16,519 bases of DNA from JAAAOZ01 sp964496595 (GTDB taxonomy: Bacteria > Chloroflexota > Anaerolineae > B4-G1 > SLSP01). This document shows positions 6,588-14,089 of the stretch, piece after piece; the stretch's first letter is position 1, and every line of letters starts with the position of its first letter. A program made the translations under genes and the position numbers. A model generated the notes under the pieces. That model was not told the origin of the DNA. It worked only from the letters and a program-made list of their open reading frames with translations, and searched no databases. The stretch lies in contig CAZCAI010000117.1 of NCBI GenBank assembly GCA_964496595.1, positions 1 to 16,519 on the forward strand. The letters run 5' to 3'.

Positions 6588-7865
6588 TTACCAGTAGCGG
6601 TTCAGGATCTCGTCTTGAGCTTCCTGAAGGCTTTCCATAATGTCCATCTCTGGATCGATCATCAGCTCTTGTAAGGTCTCGGAGAGTTTGGTGAGGCTCT
6701 CGACGTAGAATTCGCTGGGTTCGATGAAGACGCCGTTCTCGCCCAGGTTCTCGGCGGTCGCCTGATAGAATTCGCCGCTGAACTCGCCGCTCTGGAACGC
6801 CGCGTCGATGGTGGGGATGCCGTAGTGATGGCTGGCCCACTGCGCCAGGATCTGGGGGTTCATAAAGAAGTTGATCCAGGCCATTGCGCCTGCGGGATTC
6901 TCGGCGCCATCAGCAACCGCCCAGCCCTCGCCGACTAAGAAGACCTTGCGGCCCTCGCCAAAGTCCGGCGCGAGGCCCAGATCGACTTCATCGGCCTGAT
7001 ATTTGTCCTTCAGGCCGGGGATAAAGAGGTAGGACCAGGAGCCGCCGCGCACGGAAGCCGCGTTGCCATCGACCCAGGGGGTCTCACCGGCGGTGAAATC
7101 GCCCGTGAAGCAGGTCTCCGGGATGTACCCGTTGGCCAGCAACTCGCGCGCCCACGCCACAACCTCGACGTTTTCCGGGGAGGCCCAATCGGGCTTGCCC
7201 TCGGCATCGAAGATACTGCCGCCGTTGGAGTAGAACCACGGCCCCCAGGTCAGCTCCGCCGCGCCGTAGTGGCGACCGGCGAAGAAGGTGGAGACGTACA
7301 TATCCTCGACAGCCAGGCGCTCGCCCGCTTCCATCCAGCCCTCCGGCGTGGTCGGCCAGCCGTCGGGGAAATCTCCGGTGTTGTAGTACCAGGCGCCGCC
7401 GCGAATGTCGGCGGCCACGCAATAGCGCTCGCCGCCCACGACGCAGGCCTGCGCCTCGCTGGGATTGACCTCATCGGCCCATGGGGCATTCTCCGCCATC
7501 TCCGCGATGTCCATCAGCGCGCCCGCGTTGATGAGCGCCATCACGTGCTGGCTGCTAACCTCCACCACATCGGGCATATCGCCGCCGGATTGGGCCTGGA
7601 CGGCCAGCTTCGTGGACAGTTGATCCCACGCGACCTGCTCATACTCGACCTCGATGCCGGTGGCCGATTCAAAGGTCGCAATCGCCTGGTTCAACGTCAC
7701 CGACGGCGGATTCTCCTCATCCGTCAGGTCATAGGAGGCCCACATCGTGATTGGGCCAAGCTCTTTCTCAACCTCGATGACCTCCGGCGTGGGCGTCGCG
7801 CACGCGCTCAACACCATCGCCATCACAACCATCAAGCTCAACATCAACCATAGTTTACTTCGCAT
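6588..7865 (-). CDS. Sugar ABC transporter substrate-binding lipoprotein
   Basis: Extracytoplasmic solute-binding protein (family 1, MalE/UgpB-like), 425 aa. The signal peptide has MRSK, a hydrophobic run and the lipobox LSAC with Cys22 as the lipidated residue, followed by a Thr/Pro linker (TPTPEV). The mature part has the typical ITMWASYD opening, AIATFESATGIEVEYEQV, and a late AGAMAWINFFMNPQ segment. The frame extends to an ATG at 7880, but that ATG overlaps the GGAGGAG ribosome site that serves the ATG at 7865, so 7865 is chosen. It is the first gene of the transporter unit, followed by a stem-loop and two permeases. It captures the substrate outside the cell; ligand class is inferred only from the family. 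Confidence 0.95.
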   Translation of the reverse strand: MRSKLWLMLSLMVVMAMVLSACATPTPEVIEVEKELGPITMWASYDLTDEENPPSVTLNQAIATFESATGIEVEYEQVAWDQLSTKLAVQAQSGGDMPDVVEVSSQHVMALINAGALMDIAEMAENAPWADEVNPSEAQACVVGGERYCVAADIRGGAWYYNTGDFPDGWPTTPEGWMEAGERLAVEDMYVSTFFAGRHYGAAELTWGPWFYSNGGSIFDAEGKPDWASPENVEVVAWARELLANGYIPETCFTGDFTAGETPWVDGNAASVRGGSWSYLFIPGLKDKYQADEVDLGLAPDFGEGRKVFLVGEGWAVADGAENPAGAMAWINFFMNPQILAQWASHHYGIPTIDAAFQSGEFSGEFYQATAENLGENGVFIEPSEFYVESLTKLSETLQELMIDPEMDIMESLQEAQDEILNRYW

Positions 7866-7938
7866 TCTTTTCTCCTCCATTTAGAATTACATTAGCTTGC
7901 AGGTTAAACAGATTTAGTCTTCCGAAGAGTTTATCAAA

Positions 7939-8028
7939 TTTGTGACGAGGCACCCTCCTTGTATGAAATGGTGTGGAACCACAAAAAACGCCACTCCGCT
8001 GGCGCTCCGAGGCTTACTACGAACTAAA
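7939..8028. repeat. Second copy of the dispersed palindromic element, overlapping a gene end
   Basis: Positions 7984-8028 match 3110-3154 with two differences in 45 bp. The left arm (7939-7982) is a degraded version of 3056-3104, sharing AGGCACCC against AGGCATCC and ATGAAATGGTGTG against ATAGAATGGAGTG. The right end encodes the last three codons and TAG of the UroD-family gene. No GGGATGGTTCA ends are present here. It occupies much of the 151-bp gap before the binding-protein gene. Confidence 0.75.
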
Positions 8029-9153
8029 CTGCATCGGATTCAAATCGGTGTCGTTGGCCCAGACCTCACGCGCGCGCTTGAGGTAAAAGACGTAGTTCTC
8101 GAACGGCACGTCCGGCGGCACGAGGTGATCGCAGAAGGGAATGTAGCCGCCCTCCTCGACTAAGGGCGCCAGCCGGTCAATCTCACGCGCGATGTCGTCC
8201 TCCGATCCGGCCAGGATGCGCTTGTCGAAGCCGCCCATCAACAGCAGATCGCGGCCGTACTCGCGCCGATAGGTCACCGGGTCCGCGCCCCACGTCCCCA
8301 CCTCCAGCGGGAACATGCAGTTGACGCCCGCATCCAACCAGAGCGGGACTAACCTGGCGATGTCGCCGTCGCTATCCACCCAGACGACGTCCACATGATG
8401 GTGATGGAGCAGATCCGTGATGCGCCGATACTGCGGCGCGAGATACTTCTTGAACATCCGAGGACTCATCAGCGGGCCGCCCTTGTAGCACATATCCTCC
8501 CACATCGCGCAGGCGTCGATCTTCATCCCGCCGGCCAGGATGCCCTCCAGCGTGCCCACGATGCAATCGGCCACCGTGCCGATCATCTCCTCAAACCACG
8601 CGCGGTCGTCGTACATCACGTAGGAGAGGTTCTCCATGCCCATCCAATCGCGCAACCAGCCGTACAGCCCGCCCACCCACGGCACGAAGAGCTTCCCGCT
8701 GGTTGGATCGTTGGATTCGGCCACGCGCGCCTCCCAATCCGCCGGAAAGCGCGCCGGATGCGTGGGATCGAGCCGGGGCTTGTAATATTTCTCCCAGCTC
8801 TCGCGATCCTCCAGCAGATGGCCCATGTGCTGCGGAATTGACGATTCCACCTTGTGACGCAACACGCGCACGCCATCCGCCTGCTGCACAATCTCCGCGT
8901 CGCCGCGATCCTCCAACACCTGCTCCTCGAAGGGCGGCATCAATCCGGCATCCGTCCCTGTCTCGAAGGTCACCTGGCTGAAGTCATAATCCATCCCCAA
9001 AAATTCGTGGATGTTGGCTTTGTCGATGTGCTCCGGTAGGCCCTGCTCGCGCCAGGCTGTCAGCGTCTCATCCCAAAAGTTGAAATCGATCAGGGGTACC
9101 CGGTCGCGTGCTTGATAGTGCATCGTGGCGTAAAATCGTTCTCTGTGATTCAC
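8017..9153 (-). CDS. Uroporphyrinogen decarboxylase (URO-D) superfamily protein
   Basis: TIM-barrel protein of 378 aa related to HemE and to corrinoid-dependent methyltransferases such as MtaA/CmuA. The opening NHRERFYATMHYQARDRVPLI is characteristic of the divergent non-heme-pathway subgroup. VDVVWVDSDGD, NCMFPLEVG, LLMGGFDKR and IPFCDHLVPPDVPFENY are the conserved barrel segments. No heme genes are nearby, so tetrapyrrole synthesis is unlikely; methyl transfer or an unknown C1 or decarboxylation role is possible. A TTG at 9159 also opens the frame, but the GTG at 9153 lies six bases after GAGGG and gives the usual MNHRER start. The last residues (FSS) and stop come from a dispersed repeat, so the native C-terminus may have been altered. 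Confidence 0.85.
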   Translation of the reverse strand: MNHRERFYATMHYQARDRVPLIDFNFWDETLTAWREQGLPEHIDKANIHEFLGMDYDFSQVTFETGTDAGLMPPFEEQVLEDRGDAEIVQQADGVRVLRHKVESSIPQHMGHLLEDRESWEKYYKPRLDPTHPARFPADWEARVAESNDPTSGKLFVPWVGGLYGWLRDWMGMENLSYVMYDDRAWFEEMIGTVADCIVGTLEGILAGGMKIDACAMWEDMCYKGGPLMSPRMFKKYLAPQYRRITDLLHHHHVDVVWVDSDGDIARLVPLWLDAGVNCMFPLEVGTWGADPVTYRREYGRDLLLMGGFDKRILAGSEDDIAREIDRLAPLVEEGGYIPFCDHLVPPDVPFENYVFYLKRAREVWANDTDLNPMQFSS

Positions 9154-9196
9154 ACTCAACCCTCAATTCTCGTAACGATTTAGTTTGATGAGCCTG

Positions 9197-9293
9197 GCGA
9201 ATAAAATTCGCGGCTACATTTACGAAACCGGCCTTCGCCGGTTAAAACTCAGTCACCGAAGGGCGACTTCGTAATAGTGGCCGCGGTTTTAAC
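9197..9293. repeat. Palindromic intergenic element between hydantoinase-type and URO-D genes
   Basis: An 18-base arm at 9209-9226 (CGCGGCTACATTTACGAA) pairs with 9268-9285 (TTCGTAATAGTGGCCGCG) with three mismatches. Within it is a perfect 7-bp hairpin, AACCGGC-CTTC-GCCGGTT (9226-9243). Just outside it is GCGAAT-AAA-ATTCGC (9197-9211). It fills most of the gap 9154-9315. It looks like a REP/MITE-class repeat; only one copy is in the window. Confidence 0.65.
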
Positions 9294-9315
9294 CGCCGGG
9301 CCTGGGACCAATCCT

Positions 9316-10692
9316 CTATGCGTGATTCTCACTTAACGCCCGCGCCAAAAAGCGCCCCGCGCCCACCTGCCCCACGAACTGCCCCTCATGCGCGATCACC
9401 CGCCCCCGCGCCAGCGTCATCACCGGGCCGCCGTAGAGATGCAGGCCCTCATACGGCGTGTAATCGACCTGCTCGTGCAGACGCTCCTGCGTCACGCGCA
9501 CGCGCTGCTCTGGATCGAAGAGCACGATGTCGGCGTCGGCGCCGGGGAAGAGCGTGCCCTTCTGGGGATAAAGGCCGAAGAGGCGCGCGGGTGCGGTGCA
9601 ACAGACCTCCACCCAGCGCGGGAGCGACAGCCGCCTGGCTACCACGCCGAAGCCATAGACCAGGCTCAGGCGCAGTTCGACGCTCGGCAGGCCGCCGGGG
9701 ATCTGTGTGAAATCGTCGCGGCCCAACTCCTTCTGCCCCGCGAAGTTGAAGGGGCAATGATCCGTCGCCACGACCTGTACCTCATCGCGCGCCAGGGCCT
9801 TCCAGAGCGCGGTATTGTCCACCACGGAACGCAAGGGTGGCGCGCAGACGAACTTCGCCGCCTCGAAGCCGGGCCGGCCATAGGCCACCTCGGTCAGGAG
9901 CAGATATTGGGGACATGTCTCGCCGTAGGCGCGCTGTCCGCGCGCGCGGGCCGCGCGCAGCGCCGCCGCGCCGCGCGCCGTGGAGATGTGCACCACGTAG
10001 AGCGGCGCCTGCGCCACCTCGGCCAGCGCCAGCACGCGCGTGATCGCTGCCGCCTCGGCGGGGGTGGGGCGACTGCGGGGGTAAGCGCCGGGGCCGGTCT
10101 CGCCCGCATCTAACAACGCCGCGGTGCAGCGGCGCACGATGGCGTCGTCCTCGCAGTGCGTGAGCACCATGCCCTGCGCGTCGCGCACCGCCGCCATCAC
10201 GGCCAGAAGCTGACCATCGTCGAGGCGGAAGCCCTCGTAGACCGTGTAGGTCTTGAAGGTCGGCGCGCCCGCCGCCACGATGTCGGGAATCTGGGCCAGC
10301 GTCTCCTCGCGCGCGTCGGTGATGGTCATGTGCAGCCCGTAATCGATCACCGCGTCGGCGGCCTCCGCGCGCCGCTGCGCCAGCGCCGAGGCCAGGCGCT
10401 CGCCCGGCTCCGGCTCCACAAAATCGATGACGGTGGTTGTGCCGCCGCACGCCGCCGCGATGGTGCCGCTGCGCCAGTCATCGGCGGAGCGCGTCACGCC
10501 CGTGGGCATCGCCAGATGCACGTGTGGGTCAATCGCGCCGGGCAGCACCAGCAAGCCCGTCGCATCGATCTCCTCGCGCCCGCGCACATCCCGCCCGATG
10601 CAGGCAATGCGTCCATCCTCCACGCCCAGGTCGGCCTGCAAGATTTCGCCCGCCGTCACCAGCATGCCGCCGCGAATCGCCAGGTCAAACAT
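9316..10692 (-). CDS. Dihydropyrimidinase/hydantoinase-type cyclic amidohydrolase
   Basis: Cytoplasmic binuclear-metal hydrolase, 458 aa, the usual length for D-hydantoinase/dihydropyrimidinase. Metal ligands are visible: HVH (57-59) in PGAIDPHVH, Lys147 in FKTYTVYEG (the carbamylated lysine position), His179 in THCEDD, His235 in VVHIST, and Asp311 in TDHCPF. ETCPQYL (258-263) is also a family hallmark. It opens a cyclic amide ring such as a dihydropyrimidine, hydantoin or analogous N-heterocycle; allantoinase is an alternative. A TTG at 10698 opens the frame, but the ATG at 10692 gives the canonical MFDLAIRGG start. Neither has a Shine-Dalgarno sequence: the ATG is directly preceded by an octamer repeat array. 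It lies 115 bp after the GH31 gene in the same direction. Confidence 0.92.
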   Translation of the reverse strand: MFDLAIRGGMLVTAGEILQADLGVEDGRIACIGRDVRGREEIDATGLLVLPGAIDPHVHLAMPTGVTRSADDWRSGTIAAACGGTTTVIDFVEPEPGERLASALAQRRAEAADAVIDYGLHMTITDAREETLAQIPDIVAAGAPTFKTYTVYEGFRLDDGQLLAVMAAVRDAQGMVLTHCEDDAIVRRCTAALLDAGETGPGAYPRSRPTPAEAAAITRVLALAEVAQAPLYVVHISTARGAAALRAARARGQRAYGETCPQYLLLTEVAYGRPGFEAAKFVCAPPLRSVVDNTALWKALARDEVQVVATDHCPFNFAGQKELGRDDFTQIPGGLPSVELRLSLVYGFGVVARRLSLPRWVEVCCTAPARLFGLYPQKGTLFPGADADIVLFDPEQRVRVTQERLHEQVDYTPYEGLHLYGGPVMTLARGRVIAHEGQFVGQVGAGRFLARALSENHA

Positions 10693-10746
10693 TAGCAAAG
10701 CAACAAAGCGGCAAATAACAAAGCATCAAATGGATAAAGCATCAAA
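10693..10746 (-). repeat. Octamer array (TTTGNNNN) abutting the hydantoinase-type start
   Basis: On the minus strand the units are TTTGATGC, TTTATCCA, TTTGATGC, TTTGTTA (7 bases), TTTGCCGC, TTTGTTGC and TTTGCTA running directly into the start codon. TTTGCCGC is shared exactly with the array at 15524-15579. Confidence 0.85.
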
Positions 10747-10769
10747 TCGAACTCACTTTCGCGCGCTTG

Positions 10770-10797
10770 ATGACGTATGACGTATGACGCATCACGC
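10770..10797. repeat. Heptamer array ATGACGT, four units
   Basis: Units ATGACGT, ATGACGT, ATGACGC and ATCACGC follow each other exactly at 7-bp spacing. The array ends ten bases before the GH31 stop codon. Its sequence is unrelated to the GTTGNAA heptamers. Confidence 0.8.
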
Positions 10798-10807
10798 TCT
10801 CATTCAA

Positions 10808-13183
10808 TCAATCCACCAACTGCCACGGCACATCTTCCCCAAACACGTGGACTTCGACGTCGCCGGGCGCGCCGGTCACGCTGACGCGGAGTTCACCGTC
10901 CTCGCGGGCGTAGCGCACGACGATGTCCGGCTGATCCTCGTCACGGATGACCAGCTCGCCCGCATCCTCCGGCGCGTAGATCTCCAGCGTCAGCGGATCG
11001 AGCGGTTTCTGGTTCACGTAGTCCATCGCCGGGCCAAGCGGGATGATGTGGCCGGCCTTGACCCACAGCGGGAGCTTCTCCAGCGGCGCCTCCACGGTGA
11101 TCCAGCGCCCGCCCTCCACAACCTCTTTGCTCCAGTAATCGACCCAGCGCCCCGCCGGCAGATAGACCTGCCGTTCGTGCGCGCGGGTGAAGAGCGGCGC
11201 GACTAGCAAGCTCTCCCCAAAGAGATATTCCAAATCCAGTTGGGCCACGTTGGGATCGTCCTGATACTCGAGTACCAGGGGACGCACCATCGGCAGGCCG
11301 GTCTCGCAGGAGCGCGCCGCCTGGGTATAGATGTAGGGCAGCAGGCGATAGCGCAGCTCCAGATAGCGATGCGCGATCTCGGTCGCCTCCGGGCCGTATT
11401 CCCACGGCTCGCGCGGCTGCTTGCCGTGCGCGCGCAGGTGGGAGGAAAAGACGCCGAACTGCAACCAGCGGATGTAGACCTCGGCGTCGCGATCTGCGCT
11501 GGCGGCCTCGAAATTCTCGCCGAATGCCTCCCACCACGCCCCGATGGTATCGCCGGGTAAGGTGGCGCCTTCCGGCATACTGGCATCGAAGACGCGCGGC
11601 GGACAATCGAAGCCGCCCACATCGTGGCTGCAAAAGGGCACGCCGCTCATCCCGTAGCTGAGCAGGCCGCGCATCTGGCCCACCATCTGATCGAACGAGG
11701 CGTAACTATCGCCGCCCCACTGCACCGGGTAGCGCTGCGATCCCGCGTAGCCAGAGCGGCCCCACGTCAGCCCCCGCCCGAAGCTGCGCTCCGTCAGCTC
11801 GAAGACCGCGCCGTTGTAGAGCAGCGGATAGAGGTTGTGCATCGTCAGGCCGTCGCGCCCATCGTGGTAGAGAGCATCAACCGGCGCTTGTTCTGCGAAA
11901 TCGGTCTTGAAGACCGCTGCGCCCATCTCCAACAGCCGCGCCAACACGCGCTGGAACCAGGCCCGCGCCGCTGGATTGGTGAAATCGACCGCTGCTGCGC
12001 GCACGCCGGTAAACGCCTCCTCGACTGGGGCCAGGGCGCCGTCCGCATCCGTGAGGAAGTACCCCTGCCCGATACCCTCCTCGTAGGCGCGCGTGCCGGG
12101 CGTCGCGTAGGGCGTGATCCACAGACAGGTGCGCACGCCCTGCGCGCGCAACGCGGCCATCATCTCCTGGGGATCAGGGAACTGCTCGGTGTCCCACTCA
12201 TAGGAGCACCACGGCGCCTCGCCCATCCACCACGGATCGAGGCTGATGACATCACAGGGGAAGCCGCGCGCCCGCATCTCGTCGATGATGGCCTCGACCT
12301 CCGCGCGGGTCTTATAGCCACAGCGCGAAATCCAGAAGCCGAACGACCACTTGGGCGGCAGCGGCGCGCGCCCTGTCAGCTCCGTGTAGCGCGCCAGGAT
12401 GTGCTTGAAGTGCGGCCCATAAATGAGGAAATAGTCCAGTTCATCGTCCAGCACATCGAAGCTGTAGGTCACCGCCGATTCGCTGCCGATCCGATAGACC
12501 ATCGGCGCGGAGGAATGGATGAAGAGGCCGTAGCCCGCGCTGCTCATAAAGAAGGGGACATTTTTGTAGGAGCGCGTACTGGTCACGTTGCCGCAATCGA
12601 TGGCCCAGGAGACGATCTCGCGGCCCCATTTGTCCAGCGCGTTGAACTGCTCGCCAAAGCCGTAGAAGGCCTCGCCTGGCTGCACCGCGACCGCCTCGTG
12701 GCAGACACGCCGGCCATTTTCGAGAGCGTGGAGGCTCAGCGGCGGCGTCTCGTAGGCCGGGCCATAGGCGCGATCATCGATGCGCTCGGCAAAGAAGGGG
12801 AATCCCGCATCCTTGGCATAGGCGCGCACCTGCCAGGGGAAGCGCGAAAAGACCACGCGCATCCGCGCCGTGGTCAGCACCACGGCCTCCTCGGTCTCTT
12901 CGATCTCGAAGGGACACATTGCGGTGTCCAACGCCTCCGGCGCCAACATCTCGCTCGTGCGCGTCGCGGCCAATTCCGGCCCGACGCGGAAGCGCACGAC
13001 ATCATCGCGCACCACGCTCGCGCGGAAGCGCATCGGCGCGCCGGACGCGGTCTCGCAATGGAAGAGCACGCCATCCGCCGTTTTCTCATAACGAACCCAG
13101 CGGCGCACCGCGTGCCTGGCTACCGGCAAGCTCATAAAGTCTAACTCTGTGGCAAATTCATCCCAGCGCGTCGATTGCTTCAT
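10808..13183 (-). CDS. Glycoside hydrolase family 31 alpha-glycosidase (alpha-glucosidase/alpha-xylosidase-like)
   Basis: Retaining alpha-glycosidase of 791 aa, close in length and layout to YicI-type alpha-xylosidases. The N-terminal beta-domain runs to about 260 (with AFYGFGEQF at 172-180), the catalytic barrel from about 275 (PPKWSFGFWISR), and C-terminal beta-domains follow from about 620 (LLPYIYTQAAR). The nucleophile is Asp428 in FKTDFAE and the acid/base is Asp492 in WGGDSYASF, both at the family positions. No signal peptide is seen, so it should act in the cytoplasm on imported alpha-glycosides. The start at 13183 has AGGAGG five bases upstream. It begins 40 bp after the regulator gene, in the same operon. 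Glucosidase and xylosidase activities cannot be told apart here, though KTDF and WGGD favour the YicI-like branch. Confidence 0.93.
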   Translation of the reverse strand: MKQSTRWDEFATELDFMSLPVARHAVRRWVRYEKTADGVLFHCETASGAPMRFRASVVRDDVVRFRVGPELAATRTSEMLAPEALDTAMCPFEIEETEEAVVLTTARMRVVFSRFPWQVRAYAKDAGFPFFAERIDDRAYGPAYETPPLSLHALENGRRVCHEAVAVQPGEAFYGFGEQFNALDKWGREIVSWAIDCGNVTSTRSYKNVPFFMSSAGYGLFIHSSAPMVYRIGSESAVTYSFDVLDDELDYFLIYGPHFKHILARYTELTGRAPLPPKWSFGFWISRCGYKTRAEVEAIIDEMRARGFPCDVISLDPWWMGEAPWCSYEWDTEQFPDPQEMMAALRAQGVRTCLWITPYATPGTRAYEEGIGQGYFLTDADGALAPVEEAFTGVRAAAVDFTNPAARAWFQRVLARLLEMGAAVFKTDFAEQAPVDALYHDGRDGLTMHNLYPLLYNGAVFELTERSFGRGLTWGRSGYAGSQRYPVQWGGDSYASFDQMVGQMRGLLSYGMSGVPFCSHDVGGFDCPPRVFDASMPEGATLPGDTIGAWWEAFGENFEAASADRDAEVYIRWLQFGVFSSHLRAHGKQPREPWEYGPEATEIAHRYLELRYRLLPYIYTQAARSCETGLPMVRPLVLEYQDDPNVAQLDLEYLFGESLLVAPLFTRAHERQVYLPAGRWVDYWSKEVVEGGRWITVEAPLEKLPLWVKAGHIIPLGPAMDYVNQKPLDPLTLEIYAPEDAGELVIRDEDQPDIVVRYAREDGELRVSVTGAPGDVEVHVFGEDVPWQLVD

Positions 13184-13223
13184 CGTTGCCTCCTATCTGC
13201 TTTAATCCGCGTCATCTGCTGAC

Positions 13224-13853
13224 TCAGAACGCGGGCGGCGTGATCACCGAGATCCACGAGGTCTCCTCTTCCGTCGCGCAGGCCAGGCGGCGCAGCGCGC
13301 GCCCTTCGAAGTAGACCGCGTCGCCGGGATTGAGCACATAAGCCTCGACGCGCTCCTCCATCTCTATCTCGATAAGCAAGGCGCCCGCCAACACATAAAT
13401 CCACTCTTCCGTTGGCTCGCGCAGAGGACGCGCGATGTTATCGCTTCCGGGGGAGAGGTGGCCGCAGATAACCTCCATTTTGTGGGCCAGATCGGGCGTC
13501 AGCAGCTCGTAGGTGACGCCGGTGTTGGGCAGCATCAACTGAGGGCGACAATCGGCGCGCACCACAGGGATGTACTGCTTGCCGGGCATCGCCGCGCTGC
13601 CCTCTGAGTCCGCCTCGCTCGCGGGGATAGGGGCTTCAAAGCGCGGCGGTTCGGAGAGGAAGTAGAGCATCGAGACATCCAAAGCGCTGGCAATTTTGCG
13701 CAGCGAATCAATCGAGGCGTTGGCTTTGCCCCGCTCTACCTGACTCAAAAATGAGGCCGTCAAATCCGTCTGGCTCGCCAGGGCGCGAAGACTCAATTTC
13801 AACTGCTTCCGCCGCTGCTTGATGCGCGCCCCGATGTTGGACTCTGATACCAT
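13224..13853 (-). CDS. XRE-family transcriptional regulator with C-terminal cupin domain
   Basis: DNA-binding regulator of 209 aa. The HTH_XRE domain spans about residues 7-66 (IGARIKQRRKQLKLSLRALA, then SFLSQVERGKANASIDSLRKIA). A linker at about 70-105 leads to a cupin beta-barrel at about 115-207. The barrel keeps the glutamate of motif 1 (EEWIYVLAG) and GD of motif 2 (NPGDAVYFEG), but the metal-binding histidines seem replaced (Arg145 and a Leu/Arg stretch after YFEGR). It may therefore bind an organic ligand without metal. It is the first gene of the leftward unit and faces the UbiD gene, the usual position for an autoregulated local regulator. The ATG at 13853 follows GAGG by six bases. 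It probably binds the palindrome at 13956-13974. Confidence 0.92.
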   Translation of the reverse strand: MVSESNIGARIKQRRKQLKLSLRALASQTDLTASFLSQVERGKANASIDSLRKIASALDVSMLYFLSEPPRFEAPIPASEADSEGSAAMPGKQYIPVVRADCRPQLMLPNTGVTYELLTPDLAHKMEVICGHLSPGSDNIARPLREPTEEWIYVLAGALLIEIEMEERVEAYVLNPGDAVYFEGRALRRLACATEEETSWISVITPPAF

Positions 13854-13932
13854 CCCGTACCTCGTTTCTCTGTATCCGTCTATCTGGCTTGGACTGAGGA
13901 GTGCTGTTGAGGAGATCCTTGCATTATCTTAA

Positions 13933-13961
13933 ATAATAAAGGGTTGCTGTACAAATGTCAA
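13933..13961 (-). promoter_or_regulatory. Sigma70-type promoter for the leftward operon
   Basis: On the minus strand TTGACA (13961-13956) and TATTAT (13938-13933) are separated by exactly 17 bp, very close to consensus. Transcription would begin near 13926, leaving a leader of about 70 nt before the regulator start codon. Confidence 0.8.
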
Positions 13962-13974
13962 GTATTACTTTACA
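13956..13974. promoter_or_regulatory. Candidate operator: 19-bp near-perfect palindrome
   Basis: TGTcAAGTATTACTTtACA is symmetric about T13965 with a single mismatched pair (lower case). It overlaps the whole -35 hexamer of the leftward promoter. A partial half-site, ACTTGAC (13990-13996), is the inverse of GTCAAGT (13957-13963) and overlaps the -35 box of the rightward promoter. Binding by the XRE-cupin regulator is inference from position. Confidence 0.6.
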
Positions 13975-13991
13975 CTCGCGTCATGTGACAC

Positions 13992-14020
13992 TTGACGCCG
14001 CTCCATAAGCCTTTTATGAT
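13992..14020 (+). promoter_or_regulatory. Sigma70-type promoter for the rightward UbiD-LLM unit
   Basis: TTGACG (13992-13997) and TATGAT (14015-14020) are separated by 17 bp. The expected start is near 14027, about 60 nt before the UbiD start codon. Together with the leftward promoter it explains most of the gap 13854-14089; I see nothing else convincing there. Confidence 0.75.
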
Positions 14021-14089
14021 GATTTTGAAGGCCTCCAAAGGCACACACGCAAGCGAAGAGATAGCCAGATATTTTTACAGGAGATATGC

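Noticed and set aside
7866..7880. Upstream ATG (MEEKR) as start of the binding lipoprotein
   Set aside because: These codons are the GGAGGAG ribosome site for the ATG at 7865, which also gives a better signal peptide.
8017..9153. Heme-biosynthetic HemE
   Set aside because: The N-terminus and divergent barrel motifs fit the wider URO-D/methyltransferase group, and no heme genes are nearby.
9154..9159. TTG start for the URO-D family gene
   Set aside because: It directly abuts GAGGG, leaving no spacing; the GTG at 9153 has good spacing and the family N-terminus MNHRER.
11624..13144. 506-codon open frame on the plus strand opposite the GH31 gene
   Set aside because: It lies wholly antisense to a gene with intact catalytic motifs, its product is Arg/His/Ala-rich without a recognisable domain, and such frames are expected opposite GC-rich genes.
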